Source: Primula veris (Eukaryota; Streptophyta; Magnoliopsida; Ericales; Primulaceae). Taken from it: 64,000 nucleotides of DNA. Under the pieces are notes generated by a model. The model was given only the letters and a program-made list of their open reading frames with translations, was not told the DNA's origin and did no database searches. The stretch covers positions 1,679,001 to 1,743,000 of the forward strand of contig OY821744.1 of the NCBI GenBank assembly GCA_963682055.1. The letters are read 5' to 3'. The position numbers were made by a program, and so were the translations under genes. The number at the start of each line of letters is the position of its first letter. Positions within the stretch are counted from its first letter, which is position 1. Below are positions 1-12,611 of this stretch, one piece after another.

Positions 1-190
1 AGTTTCGGTTTTTTTTCAGTTTTATTTTTGATTTTTCGGTCTTTTTTTGTTTCGGTTTTGGTCTTTTTCGGTTCGGTTTTACTGAAAACCGAAACCGACC
101 CGAAATTTTTTAGCTTTTTCGGTTTCGGTCTTTTTCGTTTTGAATATCGGTTCGGTTCGGTTTTTTCGGTTTTTCGTACTTCCCGGACGG
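1..190. repeat. CGGTTT-rich low-complexity repeat, cut by window edge
   Basis: The stretch is built from runs of CGGTTT, TTCGG and poly-T. The same composition recurs at 7911-7980 (opposite orientation) and 56966-57180, so it is a dispersed repeat, probably the interior of a non-autonomous DNA transposon whose left end lies outside the window. A 64-codon open frame through it is compositional and not a gene. Confidence 0.6.
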
Positions 191-1727
191 AAGTGATGAA
201 AAAAGCAAAATGTGAGTTGTGACAAGATAAAAATTCAATGGAGGAATGGGAATGGTGTTGCAAATTTCAAGTTTAGACTATGATGGGGATATGTCATTAT
301 ATGGGTTATAATTATAATAATGGCTTTTTTGGGATTACATTTATGCCCTTGTCCTTTCTTCTTGATTTAGCCAACTTCCTACTTTTTGCAGGTAAAAATA
401 TCGAATCATGTGTCATCCTGTTGAACACACCATCCGTAACGGTTAACCGATCAATTTATTTAAATTCGGGATAATAGTCACATTATTTAAGTTATTATAA
501 TATAAATTTCACATCAATTACTCTATCATCTCCCTTATAACATTAAAATAATATTTATATATTATTTAATAATTTACTTTCAACTCAAATTAATTTTTTA
601 ATATATATCTAAGAGAGAAGGTGAAAAGAGAAAAAAAAATGTTATTTTAATTTATAAGGGAACAATTCATTCTCTTGAATTTGGGAGAATGAAATGAGTT
701 TCTCTATATTTGAGGGAACTATAAAAAGGGGAAAACAACTACAAAGTTTTGTTTTGTTTTGTTGAAATACCTCCGTTTCTTAACAAGATCGAGCATCGAG
801 ATGATGCTTGCACACAATTTGGCACATTCACCGTTTCGATGATGGTTTGAGCCGACTCGTCACTTCACATGCATTTTGTCGGTCTTAATTATCAGTAATG
901 TCACGCTACACTTTTAGCTATACGAGTTTAGAAGTTTTTACCGAATCGCTCGTAATTGCACTTAGAAAATGATAGTTATACGAAGAAATTGCATCATCGT
1001 TTAATCCAACATTATCATTGCATGTAATGCTTCATACTCGAACGAGCAAACGAGGCGACGACATTATAAAAGTAAGTATTCTGGTGAAATTGAAATATTA
1101 ATTAGCTGAGGCGTATTTATACTTAACACTTAACACGTATGTATATTGTGAATATCTCGATGCACTAATTTGGATCAAATGTCATCGCTTCAACCATATG
1201 TGATTGACGTTGTATGAGTGATGTTACCACGTACGCATATTCTTTCATTTAATATATTGTTCCTTTCATACCAAAAAATAAATTAAACATGCTATATTTT
1301 TTAGACGAACATGATAATGTTTTAATTATATTGTTATTAAAAAAAAGACATGCTGGTTAACCGAGTGACCATTTTAAAGATCACCTATATTATAAACATG
1401 CTCATTATATAACTAGATAACACTATTATAAGGTTTTTAATGAGTATATAGAAATCATATAAAATCAAATCAAACAATAATCAATTTACTTACAGAAATC
1501 ACGATCCATAACTTTATATTTATATTTTCATAAACTATAAGAAAAAAAAAGTCCATTCGTTCATCTATGATGCAAATATTAGTACGTAACCTATAAGAAA
1601 AAAAATGTCAATAAAACATGTCCATCTAGGATGCAAAATGCTAAAATAATAATAAAAAAATCAATTTAATCATATTTTTATAATTTGAGTAACCAAAATT
1701 AACTATTTTAAAATGCACGTAAATTCG
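191..1727. other. AT-rich intergenic DNA, no gene seen
   Basis: No open frame here has coding character and I found no RNA gene. The sequence is AT-rich with short runs such as TTTTGTTTTGTT near 750. It may hold distal promoter sequence for whatever lies left of the window, but nothing specific can be supported. Confidence 0.5.
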
Positions 1728-1729
1728 TA

Positions 1730-1964
1730 CTCCATATGTTACTAATTAATTGTACTCTACGAAATTACGTGCAATTTTAACCGCCTTATAACATGTATTA
1801 AAATTATGGAAATAAAAATTTTCAAAACTAAATCATATAATTTAATGTTTGAACTATATAATTAAATTTTACAAAAATTCATTCCGACAATTTTGATATA
1901 AGTTATTGATCAATCAAAATTGCATGTAATTTCGTAGTAATCAATTAATCGGCAACGGAGAGAG
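1730..1964. mobile_element. Stowaway-like MITE (Tc1/mariner type)
   Basis: The left end reads TACTCCATATGTTAC and the right end, reverse-complemented, reads TACTCTCTCCGTTGCC; both resemble the CTCCCTCCGT ends of Stowaway MITEs. TA lies outside each end (1728-1729 and 1965-1966). The inner arms are complementary: ACGAAATTACGTGCAATTTT near 1758 pairs with AAATTGCATGTAATTTCGT near 1917. There is no coding capacity. Related copies are at 54838-55066 and, as a fragment, 16660-16737. Confidence 0.6.
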
Positions 1965-2208
1965 TAACATATAATTAACACAATAGTTTATAATAAAATT
2001 AAAAAGAATAACAAACTAATACTCTAATATTAACTACATGTCAAAGTAAATCAAATAATAATCATTTTGTCCATCATGAAAACACATGCATCTACGAAAC
2101 AAATACTTCAAATGTGAAAATAATAAATTTTATTTTTTTATTATATTTTTATAATTTGAGTAACCAAAATTAACGTATTTTAAAATACACATAAATTCAT
2201 AATAATAA

Positions 2209-2480
2209 TCTATACTATTATTATAAATCAACTCAAGAGTTTTGATGCTGCCAAATTTTGTCACTTTTTTTCAAAAATACATATACATTTTTTTTATTAA
2301 TTACAATAATATCATACTCAAATAAAAAAATATAAAAAATAATAATTAATAACACTGTTTATTTCTATTTAACAAACAAATATTATTGTAAGCATTATTA
2401 TATTATATATTTTTTTATATATATTATTATTTATCGATATATTTATATTATAAATACACCTATTTTATATATTTTGATTA
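2209..2480 (+). mobile_element. Helitron-like fragment, 5' end present, 3' end missing
   Basis: The sequence begins A|TCTATACTATTATTATAAA, the type of 5' end seen in small plant Helitrons, and its body (TTACAATAATATCATACTCA and the following 150 bases) matches 49060-49230. The 49 kb copy continues into a hairpin and CTAA end; this one does not, so its 3' end has been lost. It lies about 100 bp upstream of the STIC2-like start codon and could be part of that promoter. Confidence 0.45.
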
Positions 2481-2583
2481 ATATCATGGTTTATAATAAA
2501 ATTAAAGAATAAGAAACCAATATAGTAAAATTTAAACAAGATTTCTTCTTTTATTTATCTTTTCCTCTCTCTATATCTCTACA

Positions 2584-5500
2584 ATGGCATCAACCAGTGC
2601 TCTCACAGCTCAAACACCAAAACCCATTTATGCTAATGACCTCATAAAGGCTTTTTCTTCTTCATGTACTATTTTCTATTTTAATTTTTACTAATTTTAT
2701 TAAGTTGGTGTGTTATATGCAGCTTTGTAGAACAATCAAGATTGTTTTTTTTTTCTTTATTTTAATTGGGAAATTACTGGTAATTGACTGTTTTATTGTG
2801 CTTGTTATATGAATTATAAGTTGATTTAATGGAATTCTAATTTGGGTTGTTCTGTTATAAGGGCTTATTGCAGTAATTGTTTAAGCTGTGGATTTTAGGG
2901 ATATTAGGTTAAAAAAATCCTTAAAATATGCAGCTTAGTACATAAGTAGTTGTAAAGTTAGTATATATAGCTTAAGATACTATTATCTTGCTTAGTAAAA
3001 TGGATTCCAACACCCCCAATATTGATAAAAAAAGCTGACCTTTCAGTTTTCACCATGTATTTTGTATATCTAATTTTCATCGATTTTTTAACCTTTCAGC
3101 ACCCCTCATAATTACGGGGGAAAAAATCTAGTTCCGACTTTGTAGTGACAATCAAAATTGTTTTTATTTCATTTGGAAAATTACTGATAATTGACTTGTA
3201 TATTGTGCTTGTTGATGGGTATTATATGAATTCTAAGTTAATTTTATGGAAGTCTAACTTGGTTTGTTCTGTTATTATGGTTTCGGAACCTAGTATAATT
3301 TAATAAGCTGGTGTTTTATGTTTGATTCTTTAGGGCTTATTACAGAAATTGTTTAAGCTGTGAAATTTTAGGGATTTTTGGAAAATAGTATGCAGCTTAG
3401 TACATAAGGAGTTGTAAAGATAGTATAGGTTAAGAGATTTTGCGTTCTTTATATTTGGGAAATTACTGAAAATTGACTCTTATACTGTGCTTGCTAATGG
3501 GTTTTATATGAATTCTAAGTTTATTTAATGGAACTCTGACTTGGGTTGTTTTGTTATTAGGGTTTAGGAACCTTGTATAGTTAGAATATAGGACTATAGG
3601 GTGCATATTGTATGGATATACATACCTTTGGTTCAAAAATGTTCCGAGTTATCTGGGAATTATATAACTATGTGTAGTAAGTTGCATTAAGTTAGAACTT
3701 GTGTAGAAGTTTCTTGATTTTGATTTTAATTGATTTTTCAAAAGTAGTCTTGTTTTGGTTTAGTTTGGAGAAAATTACCTTTTTTTCAACTGTAAAGGAG
3801 CGATCTTTATTGTGTGTTTGGTTTGTGCAGAGTTTTGAAACCTTCTATTGTGGAATGTAAGAATTTAGGGGCACATTGTATACTTAACAAGCTTGATTTG
3901 TTGGAAAAGTATACTTGATGGTTATAGAGTTTTCTCCTTTGTAGTTGTCTAGAAAAAAGATGCCTCCTTTGGTTTGATTTGCTGTTCGTGTTGATTCAGC
4001 CGTGCCCTTAGATTCCTGATATGATTAGTGTCATTGGTTTTATCAAAGGAAACAGGAATGCCTGAAAACATTTTTTATAAAGCTAAGCAAACAAATGGTT
4101 AGCTGATCTGTAAGGTGTACGTAAACCTAAATTCTGAACTGTGTTGGGTCAAGTATACGAGGCTAAGTTACATTTCTTTCACTATTGTAATAAGAGAGAA
4201 AGATGCTGCTTAATATTCCCAACACTCATGAAGGAAAATGGAAATGAAGACAAAAGAGAAAGCAACTTAGTAAAAAAAAAAATGCGACTTGGACACAAAG
4301 TGGCTTAGATTAAAATCCTTGTTATCAATAATTTCAAACCATCGAACAATACTTGTTTCCCCTCTATTTCCTCACTTTGGGTCCTAGGAAAATTCAAAAT
4401 ACCATGTCCTCTCTCTTTATATCTCCCCCTTACTTCATGTATGTTTTTTTAGTAGACTAACTACTACTCGTGTAAGAGTAAACCTGACTTGCTTATACTA
4501 TTTTCTTTCAGACAACATGCATTTGACCACAAATGCAGTTCAAACGAGGGGGTTATCTCATTCTGCTGGTCAAAAGTTTGGGCATAACCATAAATCCGTA
4601 AAAATTTGTGCTCTTTTTGGAGGGAAAAAAGATGGCGATGATGCATCTTCCAAGGTACTTCTACCCGTGTTTTATGTCTGGTTTCTTTTATTTAAATGCG
4701 AAGAAACAAACTCCTTTCTCTGGTAAGGGAAATTCCCTATACTTTATGGGATCATACATTTCAGCTAAGAATGATAGAGTTTTAACTGTTGAAAAGCTTT
4801 ATGGCAGTTCATCTGTAATAGACTTGCTAGGTAAGTATTGGAATTGGTAATTGAATACTTGAGCTGAAATTTCAGCTTGTAACTAATTTTGTTGGGGCAA
4901 ATTTTCTTTAAATAATTTGGAGTCAAAGTGAAACATTAAAAGGAACAAAACTCAATCAATTCAACAATAGCTCATTGGGCCATCTCGGCACAATGCCTTC
5001 ACAAGTGAGAGAACCCCCCCCCCCCCCCCCCCCCCCACAAAAAAAAAGCGCTCTAGCCACGTATCCCCTTTAATGTTATTTCTATCCAACGTCTGTGATT
5101 GAAATCCCCGATTTTAATTAATGTCTTGTCACTTTGCAACCCTAAAGGCTTCACATTTGCTTTCTTTCTGTCCTCCATTGCTATCAACGGCCCCTCTCTT
5201 CTCTTTTTAAGGTGTTTTTGGTACGTATCTCCTAGAAAAATCTTACTATAAGTTACATAGGATTGGTAGGAAATAGTTGATGATGACTAACTTTGGGCAA
5301 TGATTATGATCCGAAAAATATAGAAAACTCATTTTCGTTGCAAAGTAATTACCTGCTATTAGAGGCAACTTTCTTCAGTCTGTTGTTAACTCATAAGACT
5401 TTCTAATTTGCTGGATTTATGCATTTGCTTGAGTTGAAAAGGTTCTGGTTTTAAAATAGTTCTCTATTTACTGAAATTAGGGAGGTGGACTTCTTGGAAA

Positions 5501-7346
5501 CTTTGGAAACATGCAAAATTTGTATGAAACAGTGAAGAAGGCACAAAATGTTGTCCAGGTTGAGGCAGTGAGGGTCCAAAAAGAGCTTGCAGCGTATGAC
5601 ACTTTAAACTCTGTTTCGTTAGTTTTAAAAATGTCAGTTCTTTGTTTCTGTTTATAAATTACTTAATTATTGCTCTATGGTTTTGGTTTTATTTTGAACT
5701 TCACAGAGCAGAGTTTGATGGCTATTGCGAAGGTGAGCTGATCAAGGTATGTGTCTACTAATATAGGTTTTAATTTCCGTAGTCACATTTCAATTTCTAC
5801 TTTCCGTTGAGTCGTAAATCTTAATTAAGTGTCGCTGGCGTTAAGAGTTGAGATTACGAAAAATCTTGTGACTGCATTATCTATTATACGATCCAAAGGA
5901 ATTATTATAAATCTTATTCAGTACCATTAGTCACTTAATATCCGTCTTATGGTTTTAGAAGTATGCTTCTAAGGTGAAGGTGTAAGGCGGGTGTGTATTA
6001 TGCTGTATGAAGTATGTAGTACTTATAAGTATTTTATGTGGTTTTAGCGTGAAATGAGAGAAATGCCTTTATTTTTAATTGTAACTTATTGAAAGTACTT
6101 GATATAATATTAAAGTAGGTGATATTAGTGTAAATAGGTGAAATTTCATTTTCAAAAAATATATGAACAAAATGCTAAAAATAGATATGTGCTTTTCTGT
6201 CTGGAAAGTATATATATGGAGTAATTTCTTGGTTGTGCCAAACGAGCTTATACACATTAATGGCACAGTATAGTTTGTGGTGGCTGCGAAAACATGCCAC
6301 ATGTAATCATTGGTTTTGTACATGTCTTAGAACCAATTGAAACAAAAACTAAAGGCTTAGAGAAATGACTTAAACATATATATGCATTATGCAATTCTCA
6401 AATGATTTTTTTAGTTGATTATTTTAATTCATTAATGATCCAACTGTGTCTATATTTTCTTCAGGCAACTCTATCTGGTAATCAGCAACCAGTACGCATT
6501 GAGATCACAGAGGCTGCGATGGAGCTGGGATCAGAAGTAAGTTTAGTCATGTGATTCCATAAGTTCATTAAAATTTATGTGTAAACCTCGTAATCTCACT
6601 TTTTATGAGATTTGAATGTTGGTTTTATAGCGACTTAGATGTTCATTTAACATATTCATCGTTCTTTTTGGTTGTGTTGTTCCATCTAGAGACTCTCATT
6701 TCTGGTTACTGAGGCGTACAAGGATGCCCATCAGAAGAGTGTCCTGGTAAGAATTCTTCTTTCTCGTATTCATGAAGTTTTTTTTTGTTTTTTGACCACT
6801 ATGTATAACAGTTTTAACCATGGTAATATGGAAGTTTCAGTTAACTTTTGAACCATAATGATACAGGGCCGTGTATGTTCCTCACCTCATTCAATCTGCT
6901 TTCTTTCCAATTTTTTGTTAAACATCTCAAAAGAAAACTTAAAACTAGTCGGCTTTAGTTCCCTTATATGGAGTTTTGAAGTTGAATTTCAGCGAAACAT
7001 ACTGAAATCTGCAGAAAAAGAATTTTTCCAAACAAAAGATCAAACTAGGTAGTGCTAGAATTCTGTCGATCTAAGGGATCCCTCTTCAAATTTTACATAA
7101 TTGTGTAATAGGCAACCCAGACTAGTTTCTTTAAATAAAGAGTAAAAAAATGTAATAAATTTGTACTTCTTATGGCATTATTACATTTAGCCTTTTTACT
7201 AACCTAGTGTTTCTGCATTTTAAACATATCCTCCGAACTATTACCAAAAAAAAACGTTGATTTTTCAGGCCATGAAGGAAAGGATGAGTGATCTTGCTCA
7301 GAGCTTAGGAATGCCACCTGGGCTCACTGATGGATACAAGCAATAA
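2584..7346 (+). CDS. STIC2: STIC2-like plastid YbaB/EbfC-family protein, seven exons
   Basis: Predicted exons are 2584-2665, 4512-4654, 5481-5593, 5707-5746, 6465-6536, 6690-6746 and 7269-7346, all with GT-AG borders and matching phases. They give 194 residues plus stop; the Arabidopsis homologue At2g24020 (STIC2) is about 180. Residues 1 to about 70 are Ser/Thr-rich with basic residues, as in a chloroplast transit peptide, ending near the family motif LFGGKK. The rest is the YbaB-type domain: GNMQNLYETVKKAQ, then VEAVRVQKELAA, EFDGYCEGELIK, ITEAAMELGSE, VTEAYKDAH and SDLAQSLGMPPGL. Bacterial YbaB binds DNA as a dimer; STIC2 is tied to chloroplast protein insertion with the SRP/Alb3 system. 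The family call is firm. Exon 1, placed from frame, an upstream stop-free ATG and a GTACTA donor, is the least certain part. Confidence 0.88.
2720..3585 (+). repeat. Three diverged tandem copies inside intron 1 of the STIC2-like gene
   Basis: A segment running from GGAAATTACTG through GTGCTTG, TATGAATT and GGGTTGTTCTGTTAT to the phrase GCAGCTTAGTACATAAG occurs at about 2769-2965, 3174-3428 and, shortened, 3460-3585. The copies have drifted by many substitutions, so the duplication is old. The first includes the sequence just after the exon 1 donor (CAATCAAGATTG; CAATCAAAATTG in the second), which suggests unequal exchange within the intron. Confidence 0.6.
5014..5036. repeat. Poly-C tract of 23 bases in intron 2
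   Basis: Twenty-three uninterrupted C residues are followed by a poly-A stretch in intron 2 of the STIC2-like gene. Runs this long are rare in plant DNA and their exact length is often unreliable in assemblies. Confidence 0.9.
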
Positions 7347-7910
7347 TTTTACAGAATCTATCAAATATAACATTTTAAGCTGGACCAAATTTTGTACTAT
7401 AGCATAACTGTTTGTTTGTACAACTACAAGTCTAAAATCGCAGCCTTGAATATTTTGTTATCCTTATTCGGAAACCTTTATGTTCCATCGTCTCCCTTTT
7501 GTTATGGAATGCATACATGAAGACTTGTTTGGATAAAAATATTTTTTACTAAATGTCAAGATTGCTACAAATTACGTGTGGAAAATAGTCCTTTTTATTA
7601 AATCAAGTGTCTCCAGGAAAAAAAAACCCAGCTTCTTCTACTTTCAACTTCATTTTAAAGATTTGAACAATATATGTTTGGGTCCTGCTTTGTATGTCAC
7701 CTTTATTGAAGATTTGAAATTGAGGGGCTAACTCCCTAATTCATAAAACTCGTTTATATTCGAATTTATCCTCGTATCACGGAATCCTGGTGATTTTAAT
7801 ATGACTTGCGGCAAACCATAGCGTATATCTGGTAATGACAAGTAGTATCGGGAGTTAAATAGTGATAAAAATGTCGTTTGGAAATTTATTGTTGGTCAAA
7901 AAAATAATTT

Positions 7911-7980
7911 ACCGAAAACCGAATCGAAAAATCTGTTTGGTTTTGCCAAAAACTGAACCGGATGGGACCGAACCAGCCCT
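7911..7980 (-). repeat. CGGTTT-type dispersed repeat fragment
   Basis: ACCGAAAACCGAATCG and GGGACCGAACCAGCCCTA are in reverse orientation to the repeats at 1-190 and 56966-57180. The ending CCAGCCCTA mirrors the start TAGGGCCG of the 56966 copy, as expected for the two ends of one non-autonomous DNA transposon family. Confidence 0.5.
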
Positions 7981-8447
7981 AGCAATAATAGTACTTAATA
8001 AATACTGAAATTGTTAATTAAAAAAACAATAATAGAGAAAAACATAGGTGGTTATTGTACAAATTCCAAATTCAGGTCATATTTATCTTGGAAAGAAAGT
8101 TTTGTGATTAAAATTTAAATAGAGAGAGACCCACTTGAGTTCTAATTCTAGATATACCCTCAATTTTCGTAAATTTAATCTCGTTCTGTCTGTTTTGTTG
8201 TAAAATGGGTGTAAACAAATATTTACGGGTAAAATAAATTTTTCGGTTGATTGGTTTAACGTAACACAATTTTTTTCGTAAAACTTTTCCCACACATCTA
8301 GTAAAATTGAGAGAAACGGTTACCCCGTAAATAAAGTCGTAAACGGTTTACGGAGGCTCTCTCTATATTCTTTCTAATACTAGTATTGTAACCATTATTA
8401 ATTATAGGTTACTTTTTCAAAATTATTTAATATTTAGTCTAATTCTA

Positions 8448-8685
8448 TCTAATTAACCAATAAAAAAAAGTAAAAAATAGGAAATTTTCTAAAAAATAAC
8501 AAAAAATGGAAAAAAAAATAATCTGAAATTTCTAAAAAAACCGAAGAAAATTTTAAAAAGCTAAAATCTAATTAACCAATGAAAATAAAAAATAGGAAAA
8601 AATCTTAAAAAAATAATATAAAGTGAAAAATATAAAAATTCAAAAAAATATTAAAAAACCCAAGAAAATTTTAAAAAAATGTAAA
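8448..8685. repeat. Two tandem copies of about 119 bp, A-rich
   Basis: TCTAATTAACCAAT followed by A-rich sequence containing AAAAAATAGGAAA and AAGAAAATTTTAAAAA occurs at 8448 and again at 8567. No function is apparent. Confidence 0.6.
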
Positions 8686-9007
8686 AATAGTCAATAATAT
8701 ATTCTATATTTCTAATTTTATGAGTTTATAGGTTGAAAATTATAAGTTATTACAAGTAAGGTAAATGAAAGAAAATATGCATTTAGCTAAATTTTCTTAT
8801 ATATGTTACGATTTTTACCAATTATTTGTTTAAAAAATAATTTATAAAATAAATTAATTTTTTTATAAAATTTTAGATAAATTTTTTTTTATACACCAAC
8901 CGTCGGTAAATGAAATAGAAATAAAGTTTTCATTGTTAGACTTATTTTCCCCCAACTAAAACTTTTAAAACAAAACAAAGCAAGTTAAAACATATAATAA
9001 CAGTAGC

Positions 9008-9039
9008 AGAGAGTAGAGAGAGAGTAGAGAGAGAGAGAT
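9008..9039 (+). promoter_or_regulatory. GA-repeat leader immediately before the PSMD9 start
   Basis: Repeated GAGAG and GTAGAGAGAGA run up to the ATG at 9040. GA/CT-rich leaders are common in plant housekeeping genes and can bind GAGA-binding BPC proteins; that role is inferred from composition only. No clear TATA box was placed. Confidence 0.35.
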
Positions 9040-9204
9040 ATGGTGGGTACGAACGTGAGAATGGAGACGATGAAGATGATGGAGAAGAGAAGCGGTTTAG
9101 AGGCGGAGATGGATGCTATTATCTCCCGCCTCACCGCTCTTCCCGGTGCTCCCGGTCTCTCCGGTAACCTCATCGATCCCGATGTACTCACCCCCTCTCT
9201 CTCC

Positions 9205-9237
<33 letters not shown>

Positions 9238-12200
9238 CTAGTGACTGTGGCCCATGCGTTGCGTGTGCGATGTGTGATTGCGTGAAACTTGCAACTATGT
9301 TTTGCGACAAACTCAATATTCTCGGTATCGTATATTGAAACTATTGGGATCTAAAACAAAAGTAGAAAATAAACAGTGTAACGTTGAATATAAACATTTG
9401 ATTTTGTATTTGTTTAAATTAACCTAAGTAAATCAAATATTGAGTTCACAAAATATCGATTTAAGTCTTTATGTCGAGCAGTTGGCGTCCTTAATATAAG
9501 CAATAAAAAAAAAACCAGAATAACTATAAGCAAATAATACCAGAAAAAAAAAGAATGAAAATTGAAGAGTGGAGATGGATTTTAATAAATTACTTGATTA
9601 ATCAATAGAACTCGTTAAAAAATCTCCCAAATTAAAATCCAGTATTAAACCGAGGGAGAGACAGAAGGGGAGGAGGATCAGATTCTTTTTACGTAACTGT
9701 TTTTTTCAAAGAGATGGATAGAAGGGAGTTACGTATATAAGATACAGTATTTGCTTATTTATTTATTTGTGTGTGTATATATATATATAGAGAGAGAGAG
9801 GGGGAGCTAAGTTGTCGATGCTTAGAAATTGGCCAAATTAGGGTTTATATCTATGTATATATCTTTCTATAGAGAAAGAGAGAGACGGAGAGAGTTTCGG
9901 GTGCTTAGAAATTGGTGAAATTTGGGTTTGTATATGAATGCATATTAAATGATTATGATTATGATTATGATTATGATTAAATTTGGGTTTGATTGAGCTA
10001 AGAATTAATATTTTACTACCTAGAGATTGACAAAGTTAGGGTTTTATGTACTGTGATAATTGTTTGTGTTTATATATCTACCATATGTATAGGTATGCTA
10101 TGGTTACTTTTTTGATTACGTGGATTAACAAACTTGGATTGAGCTAAGGTTTTTGCTTTATATCGTGTGGATTATGAACTTTCGTTCTTATGTACTTATA
10201 AACTGATTTTAAGGCTTTTTTTTATAAATTTCTTTCCAGGGATTTCCTAGGTCAGATATTGACATTCCAACTGTCCGAGCAGAAAGGAATCGTCTTTCTG
10301 GTGTGTATTTCCATTTTCAAGTCATTTTTTTAATTTTTTATTACTTATTTTGGTTTATAATATGAGATACTGTTGTGTCAATGAGCAGCACTTGTTTTTT
10401 CCGATTAGAGCGCATGAAATACACACAGTTAACTTCTTTAGATTTTTATGGTTGGTATGAATGAAGCTGTAAGTCTTGATTATAACCATACATGCATCAT
10501 GGGAGTAGCCACAATATTTTCGCATCAACAAATGTATTAATGTTGTAACAAATAATTCAGATTGTGAGTCTGTATCTTGAATGGTGATGTAAATTTTGCT
10601 GTATAAAGCTATGGTGATTTTTTGGGGGAGGTTTTTGTAAAGACTATCAGCAGAACTTAATGACGACTAACAGTAAAGTTTATGGCAAGGCAGAAGCTCT
10701 AGATCTAGTCTTGGACCGTAACACTGAAAAATATGAAAAAAAAAAACAGAGCTTCTGGTTATAGATCTTATGAAAAATATAAGTAAACCATATGTGCGAC
10801 CCGTTCGATTGATAAGCTCTATGTCTATACCGGGGCTTTATTCCTGTAGTTACTATTAATGTAAATGCATCTGATATCCCAATTCTACTTATTTTTACCT
10901 TGAAGGTTCTAATTTGTGTTCTTATTTGACAGAATTGGGTGTTTCTTTTTACAATATCCCCTGGATAACTATTTCGGTTTACATATGAAAAGAACTAAAT
11001 AATATTGTTCGAAAAAAAATTCTTTTTAATTGTTAATGTTTGCTTTGGTTTTGTTAACTTTAGAAAAGCAGAACCACTCTAACAACAAAAAGACTAAAGT
11101 CATTTCAAGTTTGTGCTGACTCCCCTTTCTCTTGTTACATCAACCTATTAACATGTACTCTTATATTATGCTTCTTTTGTTTTTTATTTTCCTATCACAG
11201 TTTTAAGGAAAGATTACAAGGATATCACTGATAAAATAGATCAAAATATACAACTTCTGCATTCTGCTAGATTGCCTTTGAAGTCTTCGCCTCAAATAAG
11301 CTCCGGTAAGCGGAACAAACTACCTTGTCTATTATTATTACATCATTATTTTAAACAACTGACAATTATATTTACTATTACTATATAAGATTTGAAAGCC
11401 CCATATAGTGCAACTGATACTAGCAACATCTTGGATTTGTGCCAAATTTATAGTGCAAACTGCAGGCTTTGAACAGCTAATTATTTTTGTGTGTTTTTGT
11501 ACATACTCATGTTGCAGCTGAGGGGTCTAAATCCGAAGATTTATCTTCATCGTCTCGAAGTGTCAGTGCTATGGATGTTGATCTAACGGTCAATATTCCA
11601 TTTGCATTGGTTGATGAAATCTCAGAGTCTTCTCCAGCGGCAGAAGATGGCATACAGCTCGGGGACCAAATTGTGAAATTTGGAAATGTAGAAGCTGGCG
11701 AAAATCTGTTGCCAAAGCTTGCTTCTGAAGCTCAGGCCAATCAAGGACGTGAGGTGTCTGTGGTTGTCTTGAGACAAGGTGCTCCTGTACAATTGAAAGT
11801 GACACCTCGAACATGGCATGGGCGTGGCCTACTTGGGTATGTTTGAACATCTTTTTTTTATCTCGACTTAGTCATGTTCATTATTAATTTTTCTGTCTTG
11901 ATGTTGGTTATGATTACTAGAATGTTTTGCACAGACAGCTAGGTTACGGATTACAACATAGTTGTTCAATTGTCATTTTAATAGCTTTAGCATTATGCAT
12001 TTGAAAAGACTAATTTGAACCACAATATAAAAATCGTGTTACGTGCATCTCAAATTGCTCCACTGATTAATTGTATCTCGATATTTAAACGTAGGAAGTT
12101 GTCAAAAGATCATTTGTCTATTCTTCAATTGTACCAAAGTCGGGTTTGAGTTCCTTACAACTTTAATTTCGGAATCAGAATTTTTCTCATTGCTAGAAAT

Positions 12201-12611
12201 ATATCGTAGTCGTGTCATTTGTTTCAGATGTTAACCCGAAAAGAGTAAAAACCACCGTTTAGGCTGCTGATCGGTATAACTTGTTAAGTTTTACCTGACA
12301 TGCTGTACTATATCATTACTTAAGTTCCAGCTTATGTCTTCATAGTTCATACTAGGCTGTTCGAAGATATTTCAGCTTATATCTATATATCAGGCTTCTT
12401 CGAATATACTGCTCTACACTGCTCTGCATCTTTTTCTAGTACTTGCTTTAATCCGTTCTTTTCAATCTTCTACTATGCTGTCCTAAAATAAGTCGATAAT
12501 GATGTAGTTATTACTTTTCATTACACTTTTCCCATCCAATGCTATTGTATATCATTGTGCTTACAATCTTTGTCTGTATTTCTCTGCAGGTGCCATTTTC
12601 GAATTCTGTAA
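9040..12611 (+). CDS. PSMD9: 26S proteasome assembly chaperone PSMD9/Nas2, five exons
   Basis: Exons are 9040-9183, 10240-10300, 11201-11305, 11518-11836 and 12590-12611, all GT-AG with matching phases, giving 216 residues; human PSMD9 is 223. The N-terminal helical region holds LEAEMDAIISRL, then the conserved GFPRSDIDIPTVRAERNRL spanning exon 2, and KDYKDITDKIDQNI in exon 3. Exon 4 encodes a PDZ-like domain at about residues 118-200, with SPAAEDGIQLGDQIVKFGNV and VVVLRQGAPVQLKVTPRTW. The last exon adds only the last six codons, CHFRIL, a conserved tail. The protein helps assemble the Rpt base of the 19S particle in cytosol and nucleus. The start is chosen from homology and the GA leader; an in-frame Met lies seven codons downstream. 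Intron 1 carries microsatellite DNA and a Helitron end. Confidence 0.93.
9192..9237. repeat. TC then TA microsatellite in PSMD9 intron 1
   Basis: CTCTCTC repeats pass into TATATA repeats directly after the exon 1 donor and end where a Helitron-like terminus begins at 9238. Confidence 0.8.
9238..9300 (-). mobile_element. Possible Helitron 3' end in PSMD9 intron 1
   Basis: On the minus strand the sequence reads CGCACACGCAACGC, then TGGGCCACAGTCACTAG, followed by T. A GC-rich motif about ten bases from a CTAG end inside AT-rich DNA fits a Helitron 3' terminus. The matching 5' end could not be found in the intron, so the right border given is arbitrary. Confidence 0.35.
9950..9980. repeat. GATTAT microsatellite in PSMD9 intron 1
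   Basis: About five units of ATGATT occur in a row. No further significance is visible. Confidence 0.8.

Larger units (their letters stand above)
7347..9007. other. Intergenic between STIC2-like and PSMD9 genes
   Basis: The first 200 bp are the probable 3' UTR of the STIC2-like gene, ending in AT-rich DNA. A CGGTTT-type repeat at 7911-7980 and a 119-bp tandem duplication at 8448-8685 are listed separately. The rest has no coding character; short frames near 8083-8295 on the minus strand match nothing I recognise. Confidence 0.5.

Noticed and set aside
5481..5593. A separate small gene in the middle of the STIC2-like locus
   Set aside because: It joins in phase with its neighbours through GT-AG borders and is exon 3 of one gene.
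11487..11846. A stand-alone 119-codon PDZ protein
   Set aside because: It is exon 4 of the PSMD9 gene with a few intron codons at each end.
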